Assembly (NCBI RefSeq): GCF_018991925.1
Contig: NW_024729766.1
Location: forward strand, 1 to 64,000
Reading direction: 5' to 3'
DNA: 64,000 bases
Origin: Homarus americanus
Lineage: Eukaryota; Arthropoda; Malacostraca; Decapoda; Nephropidae
The notes beneath the pieces are model-generated. The model was not told the origin of the DNA and searched no databases. It worked only from the letters and a program-made list of their open reading frames with translations. This document shows, in pieces, positions 12,901 to 25,600 of this stretch. Made by a program: the position numbers and the translations under genes. Numbering within the stretch: the stretch's first letter is position 1; the number at the start of each line of letters is the position of its first letter.

Positions 12901-14173
12901 ACTGTGTTCTGTTATTACTGTACATCATCTACTGTGTTCTGTTATTACTGTACATCATCTACTGTGTTCTGTTATTACTGTACATCATCTGTGTTCTGTT
13001 ATTACTGTACATCATCTACTGTGGTCTGTTATTACTGTATCATCTACTGTGTTCTGTTATTACACATCATCTACTGTGTTCTGTTGTACTGTACATCATC
13101 TACTGTGATCTGTTATTACTGTACATCATCTACTGTGTTCTGTTATTACTGTACATCATCTACTGTGTTCTGTTATTACTGTACATCATCTACTGTGTTC
13201 TGTTATTACTGTACATCATCTACTGTGTTCTGTTATTACTGTACATCATCTACTGTGTTCTGTTATTACTGTACATCATCTACTGTGGTCTGTTATTACT
13301 GTACATCATCTACTGTGTTCTGTTATTACTGTACATCATCTACTGTTCTGTTAATGCATCATCTACTGTGTTCTGTTATTACTGTACATCATCTACTGTG
13401 TTCTGTTACTGTACATATCTACTGTGGTTTGTTATTACTGTCTCATCTACTGTGTTCTGTTATTACTGTACATCATCTACTGTGTTCTGTTATTACTGTA
13501 CATCATCTACTGTGGTCTGTTATTACTGTACATCATCTACTGTGTTCTGTTATTACTGTACATCATCTACTGTGTTCTGTTATTACTGTACATCATCTAC
13601 TGTGTTCTGTTATTACTGTACATCATCTACTGTGTTCTGTTATTACTGTACATCATCTACTGTGTTCTGTTATTACTGTACATCATCTACTGTGTTCTGT
13701 TATTACTGTACATCATCTACTGTGGTCTGTTATTACTGTACATCATCTACTGTGTTCTGTTATTACTGTACATCATCTACTGTGGTCTGTTATTACTGTA
13801 CATCATCTACTGTGTTCTGTTATTACTGTACATCATCTACTGTGTTCTGTTATTACTGTACATCATCTACTGTGTTCTGTTATTACTGTACATCATCTAC
13901 TGTGTTCTGTTATTACTGTACATCATCTACTGTGTTCTGTTATTACTGTACATCATCTACTGTGTTCTGTTATTACTGTACATCATCTACTGTGTTCTGT
14001 TATTACTGTACATCATCTACTGTGTTCTGTTATTACTGTACATCATCTACTGTGTTCTGTTATTACTGTACATCATCTACTGTGTTCTGTTATTACTGTA
14101 CATCATCTACTGTGTTCTGTTATTACTGTACATCATCTACGGTGTTCTGTTATTACTGTACATCATCTACTGT
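9975..14173. repeat. 30-bp minisatellite, about 140 units
   Basis: The unit combines TACTGTGTTCTGTTATTACT with GTACATCATC. Copies at 10,020-10,850 and 13,085-14,160 are nearly identical and in perfect 30-bp register; the main variant is TGTGGTC for TGTGTTC. Copies at 10,850-12,330 carry many substitutions and 1-3 bp indels. A second variant, CATCTGTTGGTGGTCTG or CATCTGTTGGTGTTCTG, recurs near 9960, 10,003, 10,848, 11,087 and 12,330. The 30-bp period keeps frames open (periodic LLLYIIYCVL), which is not evidence of coding. Confidence 0.97.
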
Positions 14174-15245
14174 TATTTTTGGCTTGTTAGTGTTAGTATC
14201 GGTTGGATTTTTAACGAGCTGATGTTAAAATTTGTTGAATCTTACTGTGTTAATGTTAGTATGTGTTGCGTATAAGTGTTTAATATACAATGTTAATGTG
14301 TGTTAATAGCTCATTTATATATTTAACATCAGTATATGATGATTCTATCCTACTAATGTTTAATATAGAATGTTAGTATGTGCTGTAGTTAATGTTTACA
14401 TATATTGACTTTTTACCTGTTTTTAAAAATATGTTGACTTTAAATTGTTAATATTTGTATTAGTTGACTTTTAACTTTTGAATGTTACTGTGTGTTGATT
14501 CTGTGTTGTTAATGTTTACAAATGTTAACCTTGTATTAGGTAACTTAGTGGATGTTGAATTCTACTTTATTAATGTTAACAAATGGTGGTATTAATTAAT
14601 TAATATTTCACATAATTTAACCTTTTCCTCGATTATATAAATATGTGATAACTTTTTAACTTACTAAAGTTAGTTTACATGAACTCTGAATATTATATTT
14701 AATATAAGTTGATGAATTAACTTAATAATGTTTGTATAGGTCAAATCTTAACGTGTAACTTGATAATATTAGCACATGTTAACTTTAATCTGTTGATGGT
14801 AGAATTAACTAAATCATGTTTGTGTTTTAAGTATTAACATTTAACTATATCAAAATAACATCATTATTTACATACCTGAGTGACATCATGGATTATTATA
14901 AATGACGTCACGAATTATTATATATATGACGTAATTCTCTCCTCTTGTATTATAAAATCCTTCCATTATTCCTATTCTCCATTTAGTTATTTTATTTCTC
15001 TCTATTATGAATCTTCTTTTAACTATTGTCAATATTATTGTTTTTATTTGTATTATTCTATTTTCTTTTTATTATAATTTTCTATTGATCAATTTCTTTT
15101 TTGTTGGTCGATTATTTTCACTAAATTTATTAGTATATTTTGTTATCTATTAAATTCCTCTATTATTTGCTTATTTTATATTAGTCTGTCAATTCATCTA
15201 TTTCTTCAACCTTTTTTTTTGTCTATTCATATTTTATTAACATTT

Positions 15246-15246
<1 letters not shown>
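14174..15246. other. AT-rich spacer, weakly periodic
   Basis: From 14,210 to about 14,830 a degenerate theme of TTAATGTT...TGTTGACTTT recurs, suggesting a very old tandem repeat. The rest is T-rich unique sequence with no gene. Confidence 0.55.

Positions 15247-15290
<44 letters not shown>
15247..15290. repeat. (CTAT)n microsatellite
   Basis: About 11 copies of CTAT. Confidence 0.97.
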
Positions 15291-15291
<1 letters not shown>

Positions 15292-15421
15292 ATCTTACAT
15301 CAATTAAAATAATACAACCATCTTTTTTTTATATTATCTATCGTTCTATTTTCGTCTCTATCTTTGTATTCTCTTCGGTTTTCCTATTACATTAGTTATT
15401 ATACACATTCGTCTATTTTGT

Positions 15422-15565
15422 CCAGAATATTGCTCCTTAGTGAACCGTGCAGAATATTGCTCCTTAGTGAACAGTGCAGAATATTGCTCTTCAGTGAACA
15501 GTGCAGAATATTGCTCTTAGTGAACAGTGCAGAATATTGCTCCTTAGTGAACAGTGCAGAATACG
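15422..15565. repeat. 27-bp tandem repeat, five copies
   Basis: Units begin AGAATATTGCTCCTTAGTGA and end ACAGTGC. The five copies differ by one to three bases or a single-base deletion. Confidence 0.93.
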
Positions 15566-15629
15566 TTGCTCTTTGTCTTGGTCAAGAATATTAATGTTTA
15601 TACAACCAACAGGGAAGTCTTGGTTGGCA

Positions 15630-15630
<1 letters not shown>

Positions 15631-15660
<30 letters not shown>

Positions 15661-15681
15661 TGTGTGTAGGTGTGTGGTGTG

Positions 15682-15763
<82 letters not shown>
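15631..15763. repeat. (GT)n microsatellite
   Basis: About 130 bp of GT, with GGTGTGTGTAGG interruptions in the first third. Confidence 0.97.
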
Positions 15764-15766
<3 letters not shown>

Positions 15767-16523
15767 CCTTCATTAACTATAACATAAACATATATCCAAT
15801 GTTTATTTTTATAATATACTTCATTGAAAACTTAAATATTTCTAACACAACATATTTCTAAAGTATGAGTATTTATAAATCAAAAGATAATTCTTCATAA
15901 GGAATTAACATTTCTAATATTGGAATGTTCTAGATTCAAAACATTTCTAATTTAAATATTAACATTACAGTACCGCAATTAAAGCATTTATAGTCTGATA
16001 TTGAGTATATGTACAGCATGTACAGTACAGTACAGTACAGTACAGTACAGTACAGTACAGTACAGTATGTTAAACTTTTCCTTAAATTAAGAGATTAATA
16101 ATTTCATACAATTCCTCATATTAAAACAATTCTTAATTATAAAATAATTATAACATTAAAATCATTACAAATTGAGACCATCTAAATCATGAATAAAATT
16201 CCTAAATATAAAAGATATCAGGAATTAAGAAATTATATTAAAATACAATACAGTATTGTATCTCTAACATCAAAACATTTTCAGTCTTAAAAGATGAGAT
16301 ATAAAAGTTTAAAAATATGTAAAGTGAAATAATTCTAAATTAAAATATCCACGTAAAACTTTCCTCAATTGAAAACATCTTTCGTAAAAATCTAAAATAA
16401 ATATATTCCTAAAATAATAAATTATCCTAAATGTCAGAAAACCAATTCAACAACTTTTCTCGAATAAAACTTATCAAAATCTAAATAGTTTGAGTACAAA
16501 GAATAAGAGTATTGGTGGTGATC
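15764..16523. other. AT-rich spacer with (TACAG)n
   Basis: Unique AT-rich sequence interrupted by a (TACAG)n pentanucleotide tract at about 16,021-16,065. Fragments such as CATTTCTAATATTA and AAAACATTTC recur loosely. No gene seen. Confidence 0.6.
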
Positions 16524-16738
16524 TGGGGAGGGGGGGGAGGAGAGAGGGTAAAGGAGGAGGAGAGAGAGGGTGTGTCGGTCCACACCCTTTACAAAAACTG
16601 ATGCCTTAAACCAACACTTGAGAGAGTGGCGTCCACCTCCCTCCACTCCACGAGTTTCCCACGCCCAGGGGGAGAGGGGGGAGGGGGGAGGGGGGAGGGG
16701 AGGGAGGGGGGGGGGAGGGGGAGGGGGAGGGGGGGGGC
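16524..16738. repeat. Poly-G/GA low-complexity tracts
   Basis: Two G-runs (16,524-16,560 and 16,667-16,738) flank about 100 bp of unique sequence. The second is almost pure G with single A interruptions, so its exact length is prone to sequencing error. Confidence 0.85.
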
Positions 16739-16848
16739 TGGTATCAGTGAGGAAAAGTAGTTGGAGGACAATACTAATAACATTAACACAACGGAACACC
16801 TGAAGATTAACTACCCTAGTTTATTTCACTTGCTGATTAAACACGAGG

Positions 16849-16976
16849 TTGAGTTAGGTTAGGGTTAGGTTACAACGTCTAACCCACCTAACCTAACCTA
16901 ACCTAACCTAACCTACCTAACCTTACCTTACCTTACATTACCTTACCTACCTTACCTTACCTTACCTTACCTTATC
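16849..16976. repeat. Interstitial telomere-like repeats, head to head
   Basis: (TTAGG)-type units at 16,849-16,874 are followed, after the short spacer ACAACGTC, by CCTAA units (16,876-16,925), which grade into CCTTA variants. TTAGG is the usual arthropod telomere motif. The G-rich to C-rich orientation is that of a telomere-telomere junction, though the tract is only about 130 bp. Confidence 0.85.
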
Positions 16977-17082
16977 TTGAAAACAAAAACTTTAGCTCGT
17001 CATCTCAGGTAATGTTGACGTCGAGGTTAAAGATTCAGATGATGTTTAAAATATATTTATGGTCAATGTTAAATTAAACATC

Positions 17083-20000
17083 CACACCATTAACTATCCC
17101 ACCCAGTAACTATCCCCCACCAACTATCCCACCTAACCATCCCGCCACTAACCATCCCACCCAGTAACTATCCCGCCCACTAACCATCCCACCCAGTAAC
17201 TATCCCGCCCACTAACTATCCCACCCAGTAACTTCCCGTCCAGTAACTATCCGCCCACTAACTATCCCCGCCCACTAACTATCCCGCCCACTAACTATCC
17301 CGACCAATTAATTATCCTGCCCAATTAACCATCCTCACCCCACTAACTATCCCGCCCACTAACCATACCGCACACCAACCAGCGCCCACTAACTATTCCA
17401 CCCACTAATTATTCCACCATTAACTACCCCACGCACCAACTATCCCGCCCACTAACCATTCCGCCCACTAACTATCCCGCCCACCAACTATTCCACCCAC
17501 AAACTATTCCACCCACTAACTATTCCACCCACTAACTATTCTGCTCACCAACCATCCCGCCCACCATTCATTCCATCCATTAACTATCCCACGCACTAAC
17601 TATCCCGCCCACTAACTATTCCGCCCACTAACTATCCCACGCACTAACTATCCTGCCCACTAACTATCCCTACCACAAACTATTCCACCCACTCAAACAT
17701 TGCAACCACTAACTATTCCAACCACCAACTATTCCACCCACTAACTATCCCACGCACCAACTATCCCGCCCACTAACCATCCGCCCACCAACTATTCCAC
17801 CCACTAACTATCCCGCCCACTAACTATCCTGCCCACCAACTATTCCACCCACTAATTATTCCACCCACAAACCATTCCAACCCACTACCATTCCACCCAT
17901 TAACTATCCCACGCACTAACTATCCCGCCCACTAACTATCCGCCCACTAACTATTCACCACTAATTATTCACCTCAAACTATTCACCCACTAATTATTAC
18001 CTACTAACCATCCTGCGCACTAACTATCCGCCCACTAACCATTCCGCCCACTAACTATTCCAGATCCCATAACTATTCCGCCACTAACTATCCACCCACC
18101 TAACTATACCGACCACTAACTATCCCGCCCACTAACTATCCGCCCCACACATATCTCTCCACTAACTATTCACCCACTAACTATTCACAACCTAACTATC
18201 CCACCCACTCAACTATACCGCCCACTAACTATCCCACCCACTAACTATCCGCCACTAACTATCCACCCACTAACTATTCCACAACATAACTATCACCCAC
18301 TAACTATACCGCCCACTAACTATCCACCCACTAACTATCCGCCCACTAACTATCCACCCTGCTCCGCCCACTAACTGTGCATACTAACTATTCCGCCCAC
18401 TAACAATCCATACTAACTATCGCCCATAATTATTCAACCCACTAACTATACTGCCTTCTACATCCCCCACTAACTTCTTCGCCCTAACTATATCACATAA
18501 CTATCCGCCCACTAACTATCCTCCACTAATTACCCACTAACTATTCGCCCACTAACTCCACCCACTATATGCCCAACCCATAACTATCCCACCCACTAAC
18601 ATCCTTCCACCACTAAATATCCACGCCCACTAACTATCCGCCCACTAACTATCACGCCACTAACCGACCGCTAATTATTTCCACCCTGAAACTATTCCAC
18701 CCACTATTAATTCCACTTTCTCAACTGTCACTAACTATGCCGCCACTAACTATGCACACTAACTATTCCACCTAACAATCCGCCCACTAACTATTCCGCC
18801 ACTAACTATCCACCCACTAACTATACCGCCCACTAACTATCCACCCTAACTATCCCGCCCACAACTATCCCTCCCACGAACTATTCCACCCACTAACTAT
18901 TCACAACCTAACTATCCACCCACTAACTATCCCGCTCACTAATATCCCTTCACTTTCTCTATTCCACCCACTAATTATCCACCCACTCTATGCCCACTAA
19001 CTATCCACCCACATAAACTCCTGCCCACTAACTATACCGCCCACTAACTATCACCACACTAACTATCCACGCATAACTATTCAGCCACTAATTTATTCCA
19101 CCTAGCTATTCCACCCACTAATTATTCCCGCCCACTAACTATCCACCCACTAAATATCCCGCCACTAACTATCCGCCCACTAACTATCCGCCGTTAACTA
19201 TTCGCCACTAGTTCACCTACTAATTCCACCCACTAGCTATTCACCCACTAACTATCCACGCACTAACTATCGCCACTAACTATTCCGCCCACTAACTATT
19301 CAGCCACTAACTGTCCACCCACTAACTATTCCACCACTAACTATCCCACCCACTAACTACCGCCACTAACATCCACCCACTAACTATCCGCCACTAACTA
19401 TCCTCACGAACTATTCACCCACTAACTATTCCACACCTAACTATCCACCCACTAACTATCCGCTCACTAACTATCCCTTCACTAACTATTCCGCCCACTA
19501 ATTATCCACCCACTAACTATCCGCCCACTACTTTATCCACCCACTAACTATCCTGCCCACTAACTATCCCGCCACTAACTATCCACCCACTAACTATCCC
19601 GCCACTAACCATCCGCCCTAATTATCCCACCCACAAACTATTCACACCCACTAACTATTCCACCCACTAACTATCCACACTAACCATCCCGCCACTAACT
19701 ATTCCGCCCACTGACTATTACCACACTAACAATCGCCCACTTACTATTCACCCACTAACTATCCACCCACTAACTATCCCGCCCACTAACTATTCCACCA
19801 ATTAACTATCCCACCCACTAACTATCCGCCCACTAACTATCCCACACCCACTAACTATCCACCCCTAACTATCCACTCACTAACTATCCCACGCACTAAC
19901 TATCCATACTAACTTCCATACCGCCACTAATTATCCACCCACTAACTATACCGCCCACTAATTATCCACCCATTAACTCTCCACCCAATTATTCACCGCT

Positions 20001-20716
20001 GACTATCCACTTTAACTATCCCACCCACTACTTCATCCGCCACTATCTGTTCACCTACAAACTATTCCACCCACTAATTATTCACCCACTAATACACTAA
20101 CTATCCGCCCACTAACTATCCACCTATATGTTCCACCTCTAACTATCCACCACTAACTATCCCCTCACTAACTATTCGCCTACTACCTATTCACCACTAA
20201 CTATCCACCCATAACTACCCACCAACTAACTATCGCCCACTAACTATCCGCCACTAACTATTCCACCCACAAACTATTCACCCACTAATTATTCCACCCA
20301 CTAACTATTCATCCATAACTATCCCGCCCACTAACTTCTCCACCACTAATTATCCACCCACTAACTATCCACCCACTAACATCGCCACCAACTATCCACC
20401 CACTAACTATCCACTCACTAACTATTCCGCCCACTAACTATTCCACCCACTAACTACTCCACCCACTAACTATCCAGCTAACTATCCGCCACTAACTATC
20501 GCCATAGCTATCCACCTAACTATTCCACTCTAATTATTCCACCCACTAACTTTCTCACACTAACTATCCCGCCCATTAACTTCCCACCCACTAATTATCC
20601 CACCACTAACTATCCCACCCACTAACTATCCCACCACTAACTATTCCACCCACTAACTATCCCACCTACTAACTATTCCACCCAATAACTATACCGCCCG
20701 CTAACTATCCCGCCCA
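17083..20716. repeat. 16-bp minisatellite, over 200 units
   Basis: The unit is CCCACTAACTATCCCG with the alternatives TTCCA and CCCA. From about 17,900 to 20,500 many units lack one or two bases, mostly inside C runs, while the first and last few hundred bases are cleaner. Confidence 0.95.
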
Positions 20717-20849
20717 CAAAGTTTAGGTGGTCGGTAATCTGGTGGTGGGGAGGCAACTGGCGGAGTGTGGGACCACCTGCTGGCAACACCGCATCAAAAA
20801 TGTGATCAGAGGCGAATGTTATTGATTGAATCTGTCGACCGAGGATGAT

Positions 20850-20888
<39 letters not shown>

Positions 20889-21107
20889 CTGGTGTCTCCT
20901 TTCTCTCTCCGCACTATCAAGTCTCTCTCTCTCTCTCTCCTTTCCTCCTGCCCCCCTTGCCTCTCCTCCCTTCTCTCACCTCTTCTCCTCCTTCGCCTAT
21001 TCTACCTTCTTATCATCGTCCTTGTCTTAGTCACTTTATTTATCAACTAATTCGTTCCTAATTCCTTATTTATCAAGTATTTTCCCAATATGTTAGATAA
21101 AAGATAC
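20717..21107. other. Unique spacer with (CT)n
   Basis: Includes a (CT)n tract at about 20,849-20,886 and CT-rich sequence to about 21,005. No gene seen. Confidence 0.65.
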
Positions 21108-22485
21108 ACAGTAAGTGACGAGGGTGAGTGAGGTGGTGACGGTGGTGACGAGTAGTGAGTGACAGGTGAGTGGTGACGAGGTGGTGGTGGTGACAGGTGA
21201 GTGACGAGGTGAGCGAGTGGTGACGAGGTGATGACGGGTGAGTGGTGGTGACGAGGTGGTGGTGGTGAGGAGGGTGGTGGTGGTGATTGAGGTGGTGGTG
21301 ACGGGGTGGTGGTGAGGTGGTGACGAGGTGGATGAATGACGAGAGTGGTGGTGGTGGTGACGAGGTGAGTGGTGGTGACGGTGAGTGGTGACGATGTTAG
21401 TGGTGACGACGGTGGTGACGATGTGGTGGTGACGAGGTAGTGGTAACGGGTGGTGAATGACAGAGTGGTGGTGGTGAGTGACGAGGTGAGTAAGTGGTGA
21501 GTGACGATGTGGTGGTGACGAGGAGTAGTGGTGGTGACGAGTGGTGGTGAGTGGTGGTGGTGACGAGTTGAGTGGTGACGAGGTGGTGGTGGTGAGTGAC
21601 GATGTGGTGGTGACGTGTGAGGTGGCGAGGTGGTGGTGGTGGCGGGTGAGGTGAGTGGTGACGAGGTGGTGGTGAGCGAGTGACGAGTTGGGTGGTGGGC
21701 AGGTGGTGGTGGTGACGAGGTGAGGTGGTGGTGGTGAGGAGGGTGAGTGAATGACCAAGTGGTGGTGGTGACAGGTGGTGGTGAGTGAGTGACGAGGTGA
21801 GTGGTGACGAGATAGTGGTGACGAGGTGAGTAAGTGGTGGTGACGATGGGTGGTGACGAGGTGAGTGGTGGTGACAGGTGGTGGTGAGTGAGCGATGGTG
21901 GTGGTGACGATGTGGTGGTGGTGGTGACGGGGTGGTGAGGTGGTGACGGGGTGAGTGGTGGTGACGGGTGGTGAAGTGGTGGTGAGTGAGCAGGGTGGTG
22001 GTGGTGACGAGGGATGAGTGGTGACGAGGTGATAAGTGGTGACAGGTAGTAAGTGGTGACGAGTAGTGGTGGTGACGAGGTAGTGGTGAGGAGGTGAGTA
22101 AGTGACGAGGTGAGTAAGTGGTGGTGAGGGTGATGAGGTGAGTGGTGACGAGGTGAGTGGTGATTGACGAGGTGGTGGTGAGTGATTGACAGGTGGTGGT
22201 GGTGAGTGGTGGTGACGAGGTGAGTGGTGGTGAGTGGTGAGCGAGGTGGTGGTGATGAGGTGGTGGTAGGTGATTGACAGGGTGGTGGTGGTGATTGACA
22301 TGAGGTGGTGGTGGTGGTGACAGGTGGTGGTGGTGACAGGTGAGTAAGTGGTGACGAGGTGAGTAAGTGGTGAGTGGTGACGGGTGGTGGTGACGATGTG
22401 AGTGGTGACGAGGTGAGGTGGTGACGGGTGAGTGAATGACGAAGTGAGTGGTGGAGGTGATTGACGAGGTGAGTGAATGATATAT
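21108..22485. repeat. G/T-rich GTGGTGACGAGGTGA array
   Basis: Units of about 12-18 bp built from GTGGTG, GACGAGGTGA and GTGAGTG. The plus strand carries G, T and A with few C. Opposite-strand frames read as H/T/S/P-rich and are artefacts. Confidence 0.93.
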
Positions 22486-22511
22486 AATGACATATAAATG
22501 ATATATAAATG

Positions 22512-22538
22512 AAGAGAGAGAGAGAGAGAGAGAGAGAG
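22512..22538. repeat. (GA)n microsatellite
   Basis: About 13 GA repeats. Confidence 0.95.
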
Positions 22539-22631
22539 GATCATATGGGGACACAAAAATAAAGCTTTATAGAGATTACTTATATAACTCTTAAAGAACT
22601 ACAGCTTTAGAGAGAGTTGTGTTATACATAC

Positions 22632-25600
22632 AGAGGTGTGGGAGGGGGGTGTAGGAGGAGGAAGGAGGTGTAGGAGGAGGGGGAGGAGAGGGGTGTAGGA
22701 GGAGGAGAAGGAGGGGTGTAGGAGGAGGGGAAGGAGGGGGTGTAGGAGGAGGAGAAGGAGGGGTGTAGGAGGAGGGAGAAGGGAGGGGGGTGGAGGAGGA
22801 GAAGGAGGGGGTGTAGAGGAGGGGGGTAGGAGGAGGGAAGGAGGGGGTGTAGGGAGGAGGAGAAGGAGGGGGTGAGGAGGAGGGGGGGTAGGAGGAGGAG
22901 AAGGAGGGGTGTAGGAGGAGGAGAAGGAGGGGTGGAGAAGGAGGAGAAGGAGGTGGAGGAGGAGAAGGAGGTGTAGGAGAGGAGAAGGAGGGGTGTAGGA
23001 GGAGGAAGGAGGGGTGTAGGAGGAGGAGAAGGAGGGGTGTAGGAGGAGGGGGTGAGGAGGAGGAGAAGGAGGGTGTAGGAGGAGGAGAAGGAGGGGGTGG
23101 AGAAGGAGGAGAAGGAGGGGGTGAGGAGGAGGGAGAAGAGGGGAGAAGGAGGGGTGTAGGAGGAGGAGAAGGAGGGGGGTGTAGGAGGAGGAGAGAAGGA
23201 GGGGTGTAGGAGGGAGGAGAAGGAGGGGGTAGGAGGAGGAGAAGAGGGGAGAAGGAGGGGGTGTAGAGGAGGAGAAGGAGGGGGTGTAGGAGGAGGAGAA
23301 GGAGGGGTGTAGGAGGAGGAGAAGGAGGGGGGTGTAGGAGGAGGGGGTGTAGGAGGAGGAGAAGGAGGGGGGGAGGAGGAGGAGAAGGAGGGGGTGGAGA
23401 AGGAGGAGAAGGAGGGGGTGAGGGAAGAGGAGAAGGAGGGGGAGAAGGAGGGGGTGAGGAGGAGGAGAAGGAGGGGGTGTAGGAGGAGGAGAAGGAGGGG
23501 TGTAGGAGGAGGAGAAGGAGGTGTAGAGGAGGAGAAGGTGGGGGAGAAGGAGGTGTGGAGGAGGAGAAGGAGGGGGGGTGAGGGAGGAGGAGAAGGAGGG
23601 TGTAGGAGGAGGAGAAGGAGGGGGTGTGAGGAGGAGGAGAAGGAGGGGGGGAGGAGGAGGGGTGGAGAGAGAAGGAGGGGTGTAGGAGGAGGAGAAGGAG
23701 GGGGTGGAGAAGGAGGAGAAGGAGGGGGTAGAGAGGAGAAGGAGGGGGTGGGAGAAGGAGGAGAAGGAGGAGAAGGAGGTGGGAGGAGGAGAAGGAGGGG
23801 GTGAGGAGGAGTGTGGGAGGAGGTGGAGGAGGGAAGGAGGGGGGTGAGGAGGAGGGAGAAGGAGGGGTGAGGAGTGAGGAGAAGGAGGGGTGTAGGAGGA
23901 GGGAAGAGGTGTAGAGGAGGGAAGGAGGGGTGAGAGAGGGGAAGGAGGGGGGGTGTAGGAGGGGGTGTAGGGAGGAGGAGAAGGAGGGGGTGTAGGAGGA
24001 GGAAGGAGGGGGGGTGTAGGAGGAGGAGAAGGAGGGGGGTGTGGTGAGGGGTGGGAGGAGGGAAGGGAGGGGGGTGTAGAGGAGAGAGGGGAGGGGGGTG
24101 TAGGGAGGAGGAGAAGGAGGGGGCAGGGAGGGAGGAGAAGGGAGGGGGTGTAGAGGAGCTGAAGGAGGGGGTGGAGGGGGTGAGGAGGAGGAGAAGGAGG
24201 GGGGTGTAGGAGGAGGAGAAGGAGGGGGGGTGTAGAGAGCTGAAGGAGGGAGGAGGGAGGGAGAGAAGGAGGGGTGGGAGGAGGAGAAGGAGAGGGGGGA
24301 GGGAGGAGAAGGAGGGGTGTAGGGAGGGGGTGTAGGAGGGGGTGTAGGAGGAGGAGAAGGAGGGGGGGGTAGTAGGTAGGAGAAGGAGGGGGGGTGTAGG
24401 GAGGAGTGAAGGAGGGTGAGGGAGGGAGAAGGAGGGTGTAGGGAGGAGGAGAAGGAGGGTGTAGGAGGAGGAGAAGGAGGGGGGGTAGGAGGAGGAGAAG
24501 GAGGGAGGAGGTGGAGGGGGGGTGTAGGAGGAGGGAGAAGGAGGGGGTGTGGGAGGAGGAGAAGGAGGGGTGAGGAGGAGGAGAAGGAGGGTGGTGAGGA
24601 GGAGAAGGAGGGGTGTAGGAGGAGGGAAGGAGGGGGTGGGGAGGAGGAGGAGAAGGGAGGGGGTGTAGGAGGAGGAGAAGGAGGGGGGAGAAGGAGGGGT
24701 GAGGAGGAGGTGTAGGAGGGAGGAGAAGGAGGGTGTAGGAGGAGGAGAAGTGAGGTGTAGGAGGAGGAGAAGGAGGGTGTAGGGAGGAGGAGAAGGAGGG
24801 GTGTAGGAGGAGGAGAAAGAGGGGGTGTGGGAGAGGAGAAGGAGGGGTGTGAGGGAGGAGTGGAGGAAGGAGGGTGTAGGAGGAGGAGAAGGAGGGGTGG
24901 AGGAGGAGGGGGGGAAGGAGGTGAGGAGGAGGAGAAGGAGGGGTGTAGGGAGGAGGGAGAGAAGGAGGAGGAGAAGGAGGGGGTGTAGGGAGGAGGAGGA
25001 GGGGGGTGTAGGAGGAGGAGAAGGAGGGGTGTAGGAGGGTAGAGGAGGAAGGAGGGGTGTAGGAGGAGGAGAAGGAGGGGGTGTAGGGAGGAGGAGAAGG
25101 AGGGGGTGGAGGAGGAGAAGGAGGGGAGAAGGAGGGGGTGAGGAGGAGAAGGAGGGGTGAGGAGGAGGAGAAGGATGGAGAATGAGGATGTGGTGGAGGA
25201 GGAAGGCGGGGTGGTGAGGAGAAGGAGGTGGGAGGAGGAGGAGAAGGAGGGTGTAGGAGGGAGGGAGAAGGAGGGGGTGTAGGAGGAGGAGAAGGAGGGG
25301 GGAGGAGGAGGAAAAGGAGGGGAGAAGGAGGGGTGTAGGAGGAGGAGAAGGAGGGGGAGGGAGAGAAGGAGGGGGTGTAGGAGGAGGAGAGAAGGAGGGG
25401 GTGTAGGAGGAGGAGAAGGAGGGGTGTAGAGGAGGAGAAGGAGGTGGGAGGAGGGAGGGGTGTAGGAGGAGGGAAGGAGGGGGTAGGAGTGAGGAGAAGG
25501 AGGGGAGAATGAGGGGGTGTAGGGAGGAGGAGAAGGAGGGTGTAGGAGGAGGAGAAGGAGGTGTAGGAGGAGGAGAAGGAGGGGGTGTAGGAGGAGGAGA

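Noticed and set aside
9975..14173. CRISPR-like array (30-bp repeats)
   Set aside because: Units are head to tail without spacers, there are no cas genes, and the context is eukaryotic.
9983..14275. Long L-L-Y-I-I-Y-C-V-L frames that look like multi-pass membrane proteins
   Set aside because: They follow from a 30-bp unit (10 codons) and break wherever indels occur; several frames are open at once.
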